DNA from: Salvator merianae
Taxonomy: Eukaryota > Chordata > Lepidosauria > Squamata > Teiidae
Reading direction: 5' to 3'
NCBI GenBank assembly: GCA_003586115.2
Contig: QVOM02000001.1
Span: 14,521,291-14,585,290 of the forward strand
Length of the DNA stretch: 64,000 nt
Shown: positions 1 to 10,931 of the stretch, one piece after another
Layout of the letters: every line of letters starts with the position of its first letter
How positions within the stretch are numbered: position 1 is the stretch's first letter
Made by a program: the position numbers and the translations under genes
The notes under the pieces: model-generated
Database searches by the model: none
Told to the model about the DNA's origin: nothing
What the model saw: only the letters and a program-made list of their open reading frames with translations

Positions 1-679
1 GTGGCATCGTTCATGGGACTGCCCCTCCCCCCTCTCACGAACATGCTAGGCTGGAAAAGATGGATTAGAGATGGGATGAGAACACAGGGGCCACACTCTA
101 CCATTTCAAGGGGCTTTTGGTTTGTTTTTGTTCTTTTTTTGTTAGCTATGGGTGGCTGCAGCCTAGGTCTCTAAAATGACACTAACTCATGATGGTAGAC
201 AGGACCACTCCTCTACAGTGCCTGACACGCTGGTGCACTGGGTCTCCCTTCTATTGTATGCATGGTTTCCCTTACTCCCAGATTGTATAGGTGGCAATTC
301 CTTGCATAATACAATTTTGCACTGCACGGTAGTTAGCGGGAACCAAACCATAGCATTATACAAGGGATAACTCTATTAAGAAACATGGGAAGGAAGTGCC
401 ATTTGTAGGAGCTCAGTGTTTTGAAACCAGCCAATGGTGTATATGGAAAGTGTGTGTGTTTAGAGGGGAACATGCAGTTCTTCTTAAAACTGATGGTCAC
501 TTTGTGTGCCGATGGCAGCCTTCAGTCAGCACCAGAGGGACAGATTGTAAACTAAAATTGTGATCACCCCATGTTCCTGGACCATGCAAGCAAAGCTGTA
601 CTGTGACCTCTTCTTCCAAAGCAAAACATTAAGGATGCAGGTCTGCCTCCTGCCATACATTTTAATATCACAAGAAATA
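1..679. other. Unassigned non-coding DNA
   Basis: No gene, splice-site pair or repeat that I recognise. Short T-rich runs occur near 120-145. The open frames here are short, overlap on both strands and look like chance. Confidence 0.5.
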
Positions 680-800
680 TCCTCCAGGATTGGACCAGTG
701 CCCCATCTGGCCCAGCTGCCTCCTTCCCCAGTGGCCCACCAGTTGCATATGGAGGTCCACATCTTGCCCTGCTCACAGACTCCCAGTAGTTGGCCTTGGA
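680..800 (-). repeat. Fragment of squamate LINE 3' tail, antisense
   Basis: The order of short blocks ('ggaccagtgccccatctgg', then 'cagtggcccaccag', then 'actcccagtagttgg') follows the antisense of a LINE 3' tail that recurs at 50997-51300 and, in sense orientation, at 7975-8150 and 16140-16622. The copy is old and partial. The assignment rests on block order by eye. Confidence 0.45.
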
Positions 801-1499
801 AGTGTTCTACCTCCAAAAAACGAGTACTATTTGGGGTGCTTAAATGAGCATTCCACCCCCAGGACTCTCAGAAAGCTTCTTGGTTGGGTAAATTTCAAAG
901 AAGTGGAAAAATTACGATTCTCTTAGTATAGATAAGTAGTATTCCCACTTATGGGACACTGCAGCTTCTGAATACATCACCACCCAACTGAAACAAATGA
1001 AGTGCCAGGGGTCCATTCCGCAGTTCAGTGGGTTATGGTTATCTCTTCTTGACACAGTCAAACAGAACCCTGTGTTCCCGCCCTTTGCCATTGCAGAACT
1101 GGCTTTCTTCAGAATCTCTCTTCTGTTCGTCAAAGTGAGATGTTTTCTAGGTTGTTATAACTATGTCAGTTAAGAAGTTAAAGTATGGTTGCTGTCAGCT
1201 TATACGATAAAGGTGTACTTCATATAACTACAATAATTCACAAAGGCACATCTGTTTGTTGTTCATGTTTATTGTTTTTCTCTGTTTTTCATATAAAAAT
1301 TAATAAGAGTTATAAAAGTAAAAAAGAAAAGAAAGCAAGCTTCTTGGTAGTTGTACACAGTTTGTGCAGTGTTATCTAATGTAGCCCCCAGCTGAAGTCT
1401 TTGCAATGGGGAACAGAGTGCTGCAGTTTGGGACTCTGAACAGGAGATTGTTGTTGAAGCATGAACTCTCATGTGGTGCCCTCAGTGAGCAGAACTGCA
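801..1499. other. Unassigned non-coding DNA
   Basis: No recognisable exon or repeat. An A-rich run lies near 1318-1340. Confidence 0.4.
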
Positions 1500-1833
1500 C
1501 CAGCTCTGAACCTCACATTAACTTCAGAGCCTGCCCTGACAGCCAGGAATGAAATGGGGGACCCATTTTGGTGGTGCAACACGGTACACTATCAAAATAG
1601 GTCCCCCATGGTCCTAATATGCCAGTGGACCTGTTTAATCAGGTCCACTGGAATTCTAGCTCAGAAGCAGACCAGGAGGTCATTTTGGGCTTCCTGATCT
1701 GGTATAGCTCTGTCTCACTCAGATGGAGCATACCAGAAGGGGCAGGACCTCTCAAGTCTCCACCAACAGGTAGACAAAAGAGGCCTAGAAGAGGCCTAGA
1801 AAAAAAGTAAGTGCAGAAAGGCCCTAAGTTGCC
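1500..1833. mobile_element. Palindromic DNA-transposon remnant, family A (partial)
   Basis: Shares a block order with copies near 5207-5724, 14340-14800, 41276-41774 and 47445-47995: an 'aggaa(c/t)(a/g)aa' block, a hairpin around 'gtggtgcaacacggtac', then a 'ccagtggacctgtttaatc' block. The right end 'gtgcagaaaggcccta' matches the terminal inverted repeat of the copy at 5207-5724. The left end appears lost. The superfamily is not determined. Confidence 0.5.
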
Positions 1834-2255
1834 GCTGAACCAGCTTGTGCACACAGGGTAACCTTGGCCTCTGTGCACAGATCAGCAGCCCCTTCAGTTG
1901 CATGGCCTGTATCAATAGGTCAGAATGAGGGGATATAAACCGCTTTGAGATTTTCTTAATATTTATATAAATGGGCAGCATCAGGGAACAAAGCAGCGAC
2001 GTAAGAGTTAGTCTTCACACACTGACTTAGGCACCTTTTCTGGGCACTGATGGCAATAGTGCCTCCGCAGAGATACTTCGCTAGGGGGTGAAGAGGTGAC
2101 TGACTACTCTGGGGTCCTGGAGAAACAGTTATGTCTGAGTCAGGATTCCCTCTCCATCTTTCTTTGTCTTTTTGGATAGTTGAGTGTTGTCTGTCAATGG
2201 AAAATATAGTTGGGTCCTTATATAATTAAGAAACCACAGATAAATTGTTGAGTGG
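1834..2255. other. Unassigned non-coding DNA
   Basis: Nothing recognisable. Confidence 0.4.
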
Positions 2256-2261
2256 GTTTTG

Positions 2262-2350
2262 CTCTGTGTGTGTGTGAGAGAGAGCGAGAGAGCAAGAGAG
2301 AGAGAGGGAGGGAGGGGGAGAGAGACAGAGGGAAGGAAGGAGGGAGAGAA
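2262..2350. repeat. GT then GA/GGA-rich simple repeat
   Basis: A short GT run is followed by about 80 bases of imperfect GA and GGA repeats. It generates spurious low-complexity open frames on both strands. Confidence 0.9.
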
Positions 2351-2599
2351 AAATGGCTGGGTGGGTAAGAATAACAGCCTGGCATGCCTGGCATATTATA
2401 TGTTGCCAAGTGGAGCAGGGTGTGATCATAGTGGTTCATGGACTCTGTGTGCATTTGAGAAAGAGTGTTTAGTTACACAGCATGTGGGGAGGGATGTACT
2501 GTGTATCTAACGCTAAGGCCTGTGTGGAAATGTCAAGAAGAACTGTGCATGTGTGTTTTTAAAAAGGTACATTTAAAGAGGTCTTGCTATGCAAAATAC

Positions 2600-2680
2600 T
2601 CTGCCATTTTCATGATGATGTTGATTATCATAACATTCCTGTGAGTTAGGTCATCACCCTCTGTTAGAGAGATCACAGAA
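2600..2680. repeat. Possible L2-like fragment
   Basis: The 'attatcataacattcctgtg' stretch followed by 'agttaggtcatcaccctctg' resembles the L2/MIR-like block that reads roughly 'aacaaccctgtgaggtaggt', also seen near 5090-5170, 10085-10140 and 34975-35160. This is a short and diverged match. Confidence 0.35.
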
Positions 2681-2925
2681 AGTATGGCTAATGAGTCTGG
2701 CTTGCCTATAGGATAATGGCTGCATCCAATGAGATAATAGGAAGATGGCTGCGTCCTACAAAATGAGACAACATCTGTGTCCAGACCTTAGTGGCACTGG
2801 GTGCTCCGAAGCAGAAGCACTTGATGCCACCCCAGGGGCTGGGCACATCCTGCATATTCACATGTCCTCTGCATCTCGCCTCTTGAGCTCTTTGAAAGTG
2901 ACAACTCAGCTTCAGAGCTAAGTTG

Positions 2926-3130
2926 ATGTTTTTATTATTTGTTTCTTTGTATTTCTATCCCACTATATATCTGAAGGTCTCAGTGGGGCTCACAATAAAA
3001 TCACTATAAAAACAAATAAGTTAGCTAAAACAGTGACAGTGCCTGCCTTGGGGGGGCATGCTGTTCCCTCAGCCAGGTGCATCTTCTTCACCAATCAACA
3101 AAAGACATACAAAGAAGTTCCCAGCACCAA
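2926..3130 (+). repeat. LINE 3'-tail family R1, copy 1
   Basis: A 'tatttctatcccactatat' block, then a 'tctcagtggggctcacaat' block, then 'cactataaaaacaaata' and 'ctgttccctcag'. The same block order occurs at 4652-4995, 46855-46985 and 49345-49880. This layout is typical of squamate CR1/L2-clade LINE 3' untranslated tails (family knowledge; no database checked). Confidence 0.65.
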
Positions 3131-3546
3131 ATGAGAAAGTCCTCCATCACACCAGAAAAGGTCCCAGAAGTGGGCCTTTTCTGATGCAGACAGCAAGAGT
3201 GCCTGAGAATGTTGAACAACTTCAGAACATAATAGACTACACTATGTTTTTCTCCACTCTGAGGGAAGGGCACTCTGGGTGTGCTGGCATACCCTACGGC
3301 GCCCTTGTCAGAAAGCCATAGTGCAGAGGGCACCCTGGACATTTGGTCAATGCGTCTCAAGGCTTCTTCAGGCTGCCTGCCGCCATACATGTGAATGTTC
3401 CAAATGTTTGGTCTGAAATACAAAGGTGAACCTAGGTCTAAAATTCTATTTAGTGCCATAACCTTTTTATATGAGATTTGTATCCTTCTTCCCCTACCTC
3501 CTGATGCTTGTTTTATGGAAAGGTAGGAAAGGACTGTGGATTCTTA

Positions 3547-3960
3547 GGCAAGATCTGCACATGTTGTTCAGTGCACACTGCAGAGAACATTTCTGGCCAG
3601 GGAAGCATCTCTGTAGACCAGGAGCACAAAGGGACAGGTGGACAACCTAACAAAAATTCCCCACATCAGAGTTGCATGTTAGGGACACTCTTCAGAAATG
3701 GCCCCCAAAGTTGGCCATTTTTGGAGTTCTGTGAAATGTTACTGGGTTCCAGAACAGTCCATGGGCTATTCTTGCCCCTGCCGTATGTCTACATGGCAGC
3801 AGCAGGACCAATTCTAACCTGTGTTTTCTTTGTTGAGCATGCATGAGTGTCAAGTGGACTATGTGCACCAAAGAAAGTCCTGGCCCTGTGTTGGTGCATG
3901 CTGCCAAGTTGACACCATGCTCCCAGCACACCACAGTCCAAAAAGCCCCTGAAAATCCTT
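3547..3960. mobile_element. DNA-transposon remnant, family B, copy 1
   Basis: Begins at 'ggcaagatctgcacatg', which also occurs, diverged and inverted, at the right end of the copies near 13220 and 19113. The core 'agttggccatttttggag' followed by 'gttccagaac' matches the core of the copies at 12812-13220 (opposite orientation) and 28725-29060. Short inverted blocks inside suggest a foldback, non-autonomous element. The right limit is uncertain. Confidence 0.5.
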
Positions 3961-4341
3961 GTTTAGAGTCTCAAACCTTATTTGTACTTATGGCCACTAT
4001 CCCGGGAAAGGACAGGCCATCCAGTCTAGGGATTTGCAACCCATCCCTAGATGGGACAGGTTGCTTCTGGCACAGGATAAGACTGTCCGTACTGAATTTA
4101 CTAAAAGTTCTTGATGCCTTTTCCCACTAGGCCTCTGGGCAAGAAGATATAATTTAGCATTGTTTTTTACCTGTCAAGAAACTGCATGGGGATTGATGTC
4201 TGTTTAGCATTCTGTTCAAATTGTGACCCACGTGAGTACTCTTAATAGAATACACTCTTTTTACTACTAACTCAAGACCAACCAGAACTCTGGCTCTTGG
4301 TTAGGCAGCTCTTTCTTTACAAACTACAAATTTGTGAGATT

Positions 4342-4541
4342 GTATTTATCAGCGGCGGCCGCCAGCTTTAAGCCCGGGTGTTCGCGGCCCGCACAAAGCG
4401 CACCATGGCTGTTTGTGGGGCCTCTGGACCTCCGTACTGCCGCAGCTGCAGCAGTACAGAGGTCCCGCGAACAGCCATGGTATGCTTTGTGCAGGGTGCG
4501 AACACCTGGGCCTAAAGCTGGTGGCCATCGCTGGTATTTAT
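4342..4541. mobile_element. Palindromic MITE, hAT-like, with 8-bp target-site duplication
   Basis: The element proper spans 4350-4533 (184 bp) and is a near-complete inverted repeat centred near 4445. The left arm starts 'cagcggcggccgccagc' and the reverse complement of the right end starts 'cagcgatggccaccagc'. The 8-bp sequence GTATTTAT flanks it at 4342-4349 and 4534-4541. A CAG...CTG terminus with an 8-bp duplication is characteristic of the hAT superfamily (established knowledge). A second copy, sharing the centre 'cctccgtactg...gcagctgc', lies at 31360-31554. There is no transposase, so it would be non-autonomous. Both strands give look-alike spurious open frames because of the palindrome. 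Confidence 0.88.
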
Positions 4542-4651
4542 GTACCCTCAGAAGCTTACAATCTTCATTTGCCTGAGCTAGGTTGATGTGAAAGGTACTG
4601 GAGCAGGGGAAGGAGAAAATGCTGGCAATCACTGAGATTGGAAGTCTGTTT

Positions 4652-4995
4652 TTAGGTATTTATTTGCTATTTATGTTTCTATTCTGCCCTAACCCTAAAG
4701 GTCTCGGGGTGGGTTACAATTATATCACTATAAAACAGGTAAATTAGCTAAAATATTAACCATGCTACATGGGCAGGGGATGCTGTTCCCTCAGTTAAAG
4801 GCAAAGAGGTGATTCTCCACCAGACATCTAAATACATATAATGAGAGTGCTTGATACATCTTAGAGGTGAGGCTATTTCATAGTCTAGGGGCTATCACTG
4901 AGAAGGCCCTCCCACTCTATTAACTGCTGAGGGGGGCAGTCAAGAGAGCCTTACCAGCAGGTCTTAGGGCACAGACAGGTCTATATGGGAGGAGG
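4652..4995 (+). repeat. LINE 3'-tail family R1, copy 2
   Basis: The longest uninterrupted copy here. It runs from 'tgtttctattctgccct' through 'tatcactataaaacagg', 'ctgttccctcag', 'cactgagaaggccctccca' and 'ggcacagacaggtctatatg'. The 'actgagaaggccctc' and 'ttagggcacagacagg' blocks fit the 3' untranslated region of a common squamate CR1/L2-type LINE. Confidence 0.7.
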
Positions 4996-5087
4996 CATTC
5001 CTTTAGATATTTTCATACTTCCATTTTTTTTAATCCTTCCTTCTCTCTAAGGAAATTATGAGTGTGGACATGGTTCTCCATCTCTTG

Positions 5088-5175
5088 TTATATTCCCGAT
5101 AATCCTGCAAGGAAGGTTAGTGCTAAGAGACAGTGAGTAGCACAGGGTCATTCAGTGAGCGTTACTGCTGAGTAG
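5088..5175 (+). repeat. L2/MIR-like fragment
   Basis: Block order 'gataatcctgcaaggaaggtt', 'agagacagtgagtagcac', 'gggtcattcagtgagc', 'gaacccag' is a decayed version of a widespread vertebrate L2/MIR-like core. A related copy is at 34975-35160. Confidence 0.5.
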
Positions 5176-5206
5176 GCATTTTGAACCCAGATTTTTCAAG
5201 TTCTTG

Positions 5207-5724
5207 GGACCTTCTGCACAGGAAGGCCCGCATTTGGAATAAGTGGGTCTGGAACTGTGAGGCCCACTGATTCCGAACATGGGAAGGTGTGGGTGGGATC
5301 AGTGCCGTCTGCACAACAATGCTGGTCTAGACCAGCCCATACCATGGCCGCACTGTCATGCCTCCGAGAGCTAGGAACAAAGGTCCCTAGCCTTGGGACC
5401 CCGGGGGACACATTTCAATGGTACGCTCTGGGGCACCACTGACTTGTGATCCCCAGTAGTACCAGACACAGGAGGCATGCCATCTCCCTGTTCTGGATCA
5501 GGACCACTGGTCCCCCTGCTAGACCTGATTAATCATGTCTACTAGTGATACTGAGCAAGGCCTCCCTGTTTGGCATCATGCTCTGCCTAATGCAGACAGA
5601 ATGGACCAGTGGAGGGGCGTGGCCTCATAAATCTGAATTAACATGCAAATCTATGAGGTCTAGATGCTGACTACATGGTCCTTTAATCTGAATTAGGGAT
5701 CCGTGCAGAAAGGGCCCTAATCAT
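5207..5724. mobile_element. DNA-transposon, family A, most complete copy
   Basis: About 518 bp. The left end 'gggaccttctgcaca' and the right end, in reverse complement 'agggccctttctgcac', form a short terminal inverted repeat. The interior carries 'ctaggaacaaaggtcccta', a short palindromic segment around 'caatggtacgctctggggc', and 'cacaggaggcatgcc'. The same interior recurs at 41276-41774. It has no long reading frame, so it would be a non-autonomous element. No convincing target-site duplication could be fixed, so the superfamily is left open. Confidence 0.65.
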
Positions 5725-5903
5725 ATTTCAAAATTACTACCTCACACTGGGTGTTTCACAGTAGATGAGAAAGCGTCCCCAGGGCTCGAAGAAAAACATA
5801 AAGGGAACCAATTGCATGTGTTGAGTGCCAGTTATTTTGTAAAACTATGTCTGCATGCAACCGTCTGGACCTTTATGTGTGACTGTGTATTATGCATGTG
5901 CTA

Positions 5904-5904
<1 letters not shown>

Positions 5905-5956
<52 letters not shown>

Positions 5957-5972
5957 GAGAAAGAAAGGAAGG

Positions 5973-6004
<32 letters not shown>
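5905..6004. repeat. (GT)n joined to (GA)n/(GAAA)n microsatellite
   Basis: About eight GT units run directly into an interrupted GA tract with GAAA and GGAA units to 6004. Confidence 0.95.
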
Positions 6005-6059
6005 TTGGGTGTGACTCTTTCTGAGCAACTACATGTATTGCTTATGTACTGTGCCTCCC

Positions 6060-6260
6060 CATCTTGAATGGATTAGGCATCAGTGACGCCAGCTGAGCCC
6101 AACCCGGCCCCACGCTTCCCTTGGCTGGCTAGAAAGGGAGGGGGAGGGGAGAGGAGGGGGGAACCAGGGGTTCAGTGCCTGAAGATTTTGCTGGCATTCT
6201 TCCACTGTAAAAACATCAGCTGCTCCAGCCTCCCGCCTCAATGTCCCACAACAACGTATC
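6060..6260. other. Locally GC-rich non-repeat segment
   Basis: A G-run segment (near 6135-6170) with several CpGs and a 'tgacgccag' site, followed by a T tract. It could be an unmethylated regulatory patch, but there is no splice donor or reading frame to anchor an exon. Confidence 0.25.
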
Positions 6261-6280
6261 TTTTTTTTTTTTTTTTTTTT
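6261..6280. repeat. Poly-T tract (20 T)
   Basis: An uninterrupted run of 20 T. It could be the antisense A-tail of an old retroposon, but no duplication flanking it was found. Confidence 0.95.
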
Positions 6281-6539
6281 GCCAAAAAGCAGTGCCCAGT
6301 TCTGCAAAAACGGGGCCTGGAGCGGAGCAAACGGTACCTCCTCTCCCGGCCTTCACTGTGGTCTCTCCGCTTCTTTGAGATTCTGAAATAAAAGAACCAG
6401 CAAAATGGCACAGGCCTCTCTCTCTTCCTGCTCCCGAGAGGGAATTGTGCAGATTGAAGGCAGCTTGGTGTGGAGTAGCCAATTTTGCTAGTTTTTAAGC
6501 AGAGCTTTTGTTGTTACTGCTGTTGAATCCTTCTCTCTC

Positions 6540-7000
6540 TCTCTTTTAAAAGACTGCAGATTAGACATTTACTAAATCTGGAGAGAATCTTATGGGCTGC
6601 GGCTGCTCTCTCAGGACTTGAGGTGGGCTGGCTGCCTGGTGCCACTGGGCCAGAAAGCTGTTTCTGTTCTTGGACTGGGAGAAGTAAAATGAGATGTTGG
6701 TAATAACAACCGAAAGAGTTGTGTGTAACGTTGGCTCATGGTCATAAATCAGAAAGCCAGTCTCTTTTTCCCACTCTGAAATTCACAACTGCAATCTAGT
6801 CATGAGATTAGCAGAGAGAAAGTGTTTTCATTCCTTGCTTCTCCTGCAAAGAGTGGCAAACAATTCAACGCTTTGTACAATTCAGACCGACTGCAGACAC
6901 TGCTGGAAAAATCATGCTTTTCAGCGATAATCTGGAGTAAAGCTTCTCCGGAGTAATTGCTTGTTGCCCAGACAGCTGGGCAACAGTATGGGGCAAGCAC
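6540..7000. other. Repeat-free segment, possible conserved regulatory DNA
   Basis: Contains no repeat I recognise. It is moderately AT-rich with homeodomain-like 'gagtaattgc', SOX-like 'acaattc' and an inverted pair 'gcccagacagctgggc' at 6967-6982. This fits a regulatory element but proves nothing; cross-species alignment would decide. Confidence 0.25.
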
Positions 7001-7960
7001 CTGCTTCTACGCTGGCATAATGTGCACACTTGGGTATTTTGATGGTGTGAAATATCCAGAAGTGTGCGCACACTGGCCCACGCACATGTGCAGTGGCTAT
7101 TTTACTTCAGATTCAGCCATGGGCATGTGCAGTGGGCCACTGTATTCAATAAGAATCATGTGGGTGAGCTTCCAGACAGGTAGCTTTTCACTCTATTCTG
7201 GGAAAACCCATGTTGAGAGTTGGGCTTTCCTGGAATAGAATAGAGCATGATTTCACCCTTTTACAGTGGGGCTGTGTTGGGGTTGGCACAGATACATGTG
7301 GCAATCCTAACCTAACCATGACATAATCATGTGTTATAACCCTTATCCCGATGCAGCCTCCTTCTTTCCATTTTGTGTTGCAATTTTTGTATATGGGGAT
7401 GGTATGACGCAGAATGATATAAACCAAAGGGCGGGGGGGAACCTTGTCCTTAGGAGATGACGACTAAAGTTTTGACAGAAAAAGAGGAAGGGTCCAGAAG
7501 GCAGGAGAAGGACAGATGAACAACAGGAGATGGATGTGAGCTGGTACAGATACATAAGGGTTGCCATCCTGTGATAATAAACCTTTATTCACTGAAAACG
7601 TAGGAAGCAAAGTATCCATAGCTGCTCCCATATGGTTGTCCTCCCTTTTCTTTCATCTACAATTTGCAGAGATACAAATCACAACATAATCTGCGTGTTA
7701 TAGTGCAAAGAGATCTTTCTGCTATGTCTCCAACTCTCTGATAATGCTCAGAACCGCATGGTCTTATGCCACTTTCCTTGGCAGTGTCCTGCCCCTGCCC
7801 ACAGTGGCTAGTGAAGGAAAGGGAAGACAACTCTGATGCCACATCACACACCTCTAAATATCAGAAGGGAGACCCGGGCTGGCTTCTTTGCAGGAGGTGG
7901 TTTGGGCTACCCTCATCCTCACCAGGTGCAATGAATAAAAAGGTACAAAATGAAAAGAAA
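7001..7960. other. Unassigned non-coding DNA
   Basis: No exon recognised. A repeated pair of CATGTGCAGTGG-like blocks occurs near 7085 and 7124. A TATTAT/AATAAA-like A+T patch lies near 7573-7590 without a transcript to attach it to. Confidence 0.35.
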
Positions 7961-7974
7961 GGATAGGTAAGACC

Positions 7975-8150
7975 CACAAACAGGAGGACTCTAAAGGCCA
8001 TTTGCAGGGAGCTGAGAGCCAGTGAAGGTTTTGCCTTTGTCTTCTGCTTGAGATGCCCAGAAGCAGTTCGTGGACCACTCTGTGAGACAGGGTGCTGGAC
8101 TGGTTGGGCCATAGCCCGATCCAGCAGGGCTCCTCTTATGTTCTGAAGTG
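7975..8150 (+). repeat. LINE 3'-tail family R2, copy 1
   Basis: Runs from 'ggaggactctaaaggcc' through 'gtgaaggttttgcctttg' and 'agacagggtgctggac' to 'cccgatccagcagggctcc' and 'cttatgttct'. The same series occurs at 16140-16360 and 16400-16622 and, antisense, at 50997-51300. The terminal 'ttatgttctta' repeat is the usual 3' end of this squamate LINE tail. Confidence 0.75.
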
Positions 8151-9008
8151 CTGTTGTATGGGGGAAAGAGGGCTGCAAATTCTATCAGTCCACTTTGGCA
8201 GCTGGGCCCATAAAAGCAACATGAGCAGTGCCTCACCACACCTCAGCACCTGAGTGCATTCTCCCTAGATATGCCTTCATGCATGCTTCAGTTCAGGATT
8301 GGTTATGGTTTGTAGGAGTTTCCATAGCTGCCACAATGGGCACCAGCCAGCACTGCAACTTACTCCAATTGATATTCAGTGCTTGAGTTCATTGACTCTG
8401 AAGGCTTATCATGCCACACAGACCCATGCTGTAGGTTTATTGATATAGGAGAATACGTTGGAACCACCTGCAAAGCAGATTGCCCAAGTGTGACACAAAA
8501 CTGAATGTGGTATTGGTGCTCAAAACGATATGTGACACAATGTGAATGTCTATGACACCATTTCCACAGTGCCTAAAGGCTGGCATGGAGAAGCCAGACG
8601 GCAGGGTGGGTATATGGCCTCCTGTTCCACCCTCTGGAAGGGGCAACTTCATGTAGAAGTGGTAAGAACTACTCTCAGGTGCCTGCTTTGGAGGGTTCCA
8701 CATGCTGGCCCTTTGGGCAGAATGCTGGGTCAGTGTCCTGTCCCTTCCTGGCGAGGCCAGCCAGGGACTTTGTCTGTGTAAAAAATGTTCCACTGGCAGA
8801 GACAAGCTAGAAGACGAGGAGAGCTGACTCAGAGCTCCTTCAATTTGACAGAGCCCTTTCTGCCCCCATGCCAACTCCTGCTTTGAGTTGGTCTGTTCAG
8901 ACCTACAAGGGGATTGTCTGGATGGTGTCTGTGTGCAGTCTGTGCAGACTGCCCCAGAAGAAAGCAGGCAGCCTGAGAATTGTGCACAGAGCTTGCCTAG
9001 TGTGGCTA

Positions 9009-9416
9009 AGACTGCATCCAGATGGCAAGAAACAATGTGGGATCTTAAGAAGATCCTGCAATTGCCTCTTGCCACCCCCTGGGAGATGTGAAGAGCAACC
9101 ACAGTCTTATTTTTACATCTGCAAGCAGTTCCAAAATAGACTTGTTTTGTGTTTCCGGAAGTCAGTCAAGCATCCACTCACTTCTTTTTTTTATTATTTT
9201 TTGCACATTTGGTTGGCTTCTGGTAATGCAAAGCCAGCTCACTTCAGAAGCTGCCAGCATTGCTGTTGCTATTACAGGAAACCTGACATCATTGCTGGAA
9301 TTGCTGTAATAGTGATATATTGGGTTATTGCTTCACTAACCTGCAATTAGATATTGCTGTGATTATGCCTGGCATTCCCAACATCCTGTTGGGAGAATTG
9401 TGGGCTGGAGGCACCC
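9009..9416. mobile_element. DNA-transposon, family C, copy 1
   Basis: The left end 'actgcatccagatggcaag' and the right end, in reverse complement 'gggtgcctccagcccac', are terminal inverted repeats. The interior has 'gttggcttctggtaatgc' and 'tgctattacaggaaacctg', both shared with 19437-19835 and 34525-34946. It is non-autonomous. A 221-residue open frame on the minus strand at 8437-9102 partly overlaps it and is not considered real. Confidence 0.65.
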
Positions 9417-10930
9417 TTAGATGTTGCCAGTGAGCAGTTTTGAAAAACTTCGCAGACACTTGGGAAAGGCCATCATACCTTGTTTCCTTCTGCCCTTTGC
9501 CCCTTAGCACAATAGTGCAAAAGGCATTGTAGATGCTGGCATATAAACAGTCCTCTGCATTCATGTGATCAAACCTAGGCCGCATCTGCACACGTTTAAA
9601 ACAGTGGTTCAAAAATGGTTTATTGATGGTGGCACCTGGCAGTTAGTGTTCTTATTCCACCACTAATCCTCATTAAAGTCTAGAAAATATACTTTGGAAA
9701 TGCATTTTTTAGCCTTTAATGTGGATTAGAGTGGGATGGAGACATTAGTGTGTTTCAGCTACACCTCTAAGCCCCTTTTCATTCACTTTTGTAACTGCAT
9801 GCGGATGCATTCTTAATCACTTTCTGTTCTCTTGTAGCCTATAGATCTACGAAACAAAGATTGAATTGCGGTACATTTTTCTGACCTTTAATTAGTGGTA
9901 GGACAAGAATACTGGCACCACATGGATGTAGCCTAACCATCCCTGGAAGCTGGAAACTTCTGCAGAAAATATTTTGTCTAGGTGCAATTCTGCTAGATGC
10001 TGAAATTTTATTTTAGTGTGTGGGTGTTGTGCATAAATGTAGGAAATGAGATTCATATCCCTGTTCAGTCATGAAATTTTCTAGGTGGCCTTAGGCAAAA
10101 CAAATCTTTATCATTCAGCCTACCCTGAATAGCTGTGAGATAAAAATCTGAGTGATTCTTGAGCTCCTGTTGAAAGGGCAGGATTCAAAAAATGTGACAT
10201 GTTTATTAAACTAGAACAACAGGCGCACCGTCAAGCTTGTTCTGGGCGTTCATGAGGTCTAGATGCTTGTTATTGTGTATGTCAGATGTTGTGTTTGTCT
10301 CTTTGCTTGCATTCATAGTTTGCCTTGAGGAACTCACCAGACAACACGAGGACTGGCATTATCCTGCAACAGAGGGAAAAGCAACTGCCGATCTTGATAG
10401 ACACAGCTCTGGATCATGCTTCTGGGGATTTGCTGTGCCCGTGCCTTCCCCCTACCCATACATTCAATAAGTTCCTGGAAGTGCTGAAAAGATGCAAAAT
10501 GCTGGATGTTGCAGTAAGAAGCTGGCAGCTTAAAGACAGTGCAGGGATTCCAGCCCTGCCTTGAATCTGGCCTTTGGGGCAAAATGGTGGCAATGACCCA
10601 ACGTGGCGTCGGGCCTGGCTGCTGGCTTCTTCAGGATGCCAAGCAGGACACTCGTGTTTTAACCGAGTCTGGAAGACCCTTAGGCAACATCCGTACAGCC
10701 CCATACAACCGCTCCAGATGTGTGCTGGGACTGCTGTGTCCGCACACCAACACGCACCACAGGAAAGTAGAGCCGTGATTGTAAAATGTCAAACAAAAGA
10801 CTGGTAAGGAGAAAGGAAATAGTCCTTGACCACTGTACTTTGCTCTAGAATGGGCTGCTGGCCAATTCAACTCTAGTTGATGATGCAACAATAGTCTTTG
10901 TTCATCACATAAACACAGTACCATTAATGC
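9417..10930. other. Mostly unassigned DNA with a possible foldback segment
   Basis: A possible terminal motif 'ggccgcatctgcacacg' at about 9577 is followed by decayed inverted blocks to about 9830 ('tgcatgcggatgcattc'). An L2-like block is at 10085-10145 ('ggccttaggcaaaaca', 'cctaccctgaatagctg'). From 10200 to 10930 nothing beyond chance open frames was seen. Confidence 0.35.
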
Positions 10931-10931
10931 G

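Noticed and set aside
8437..9102. Minus-strand open frame of 221 residues
   Set aside because: No recognisable domain, no splice context, and it partly overlaps a family C transposon and a region with open frames on both strands.
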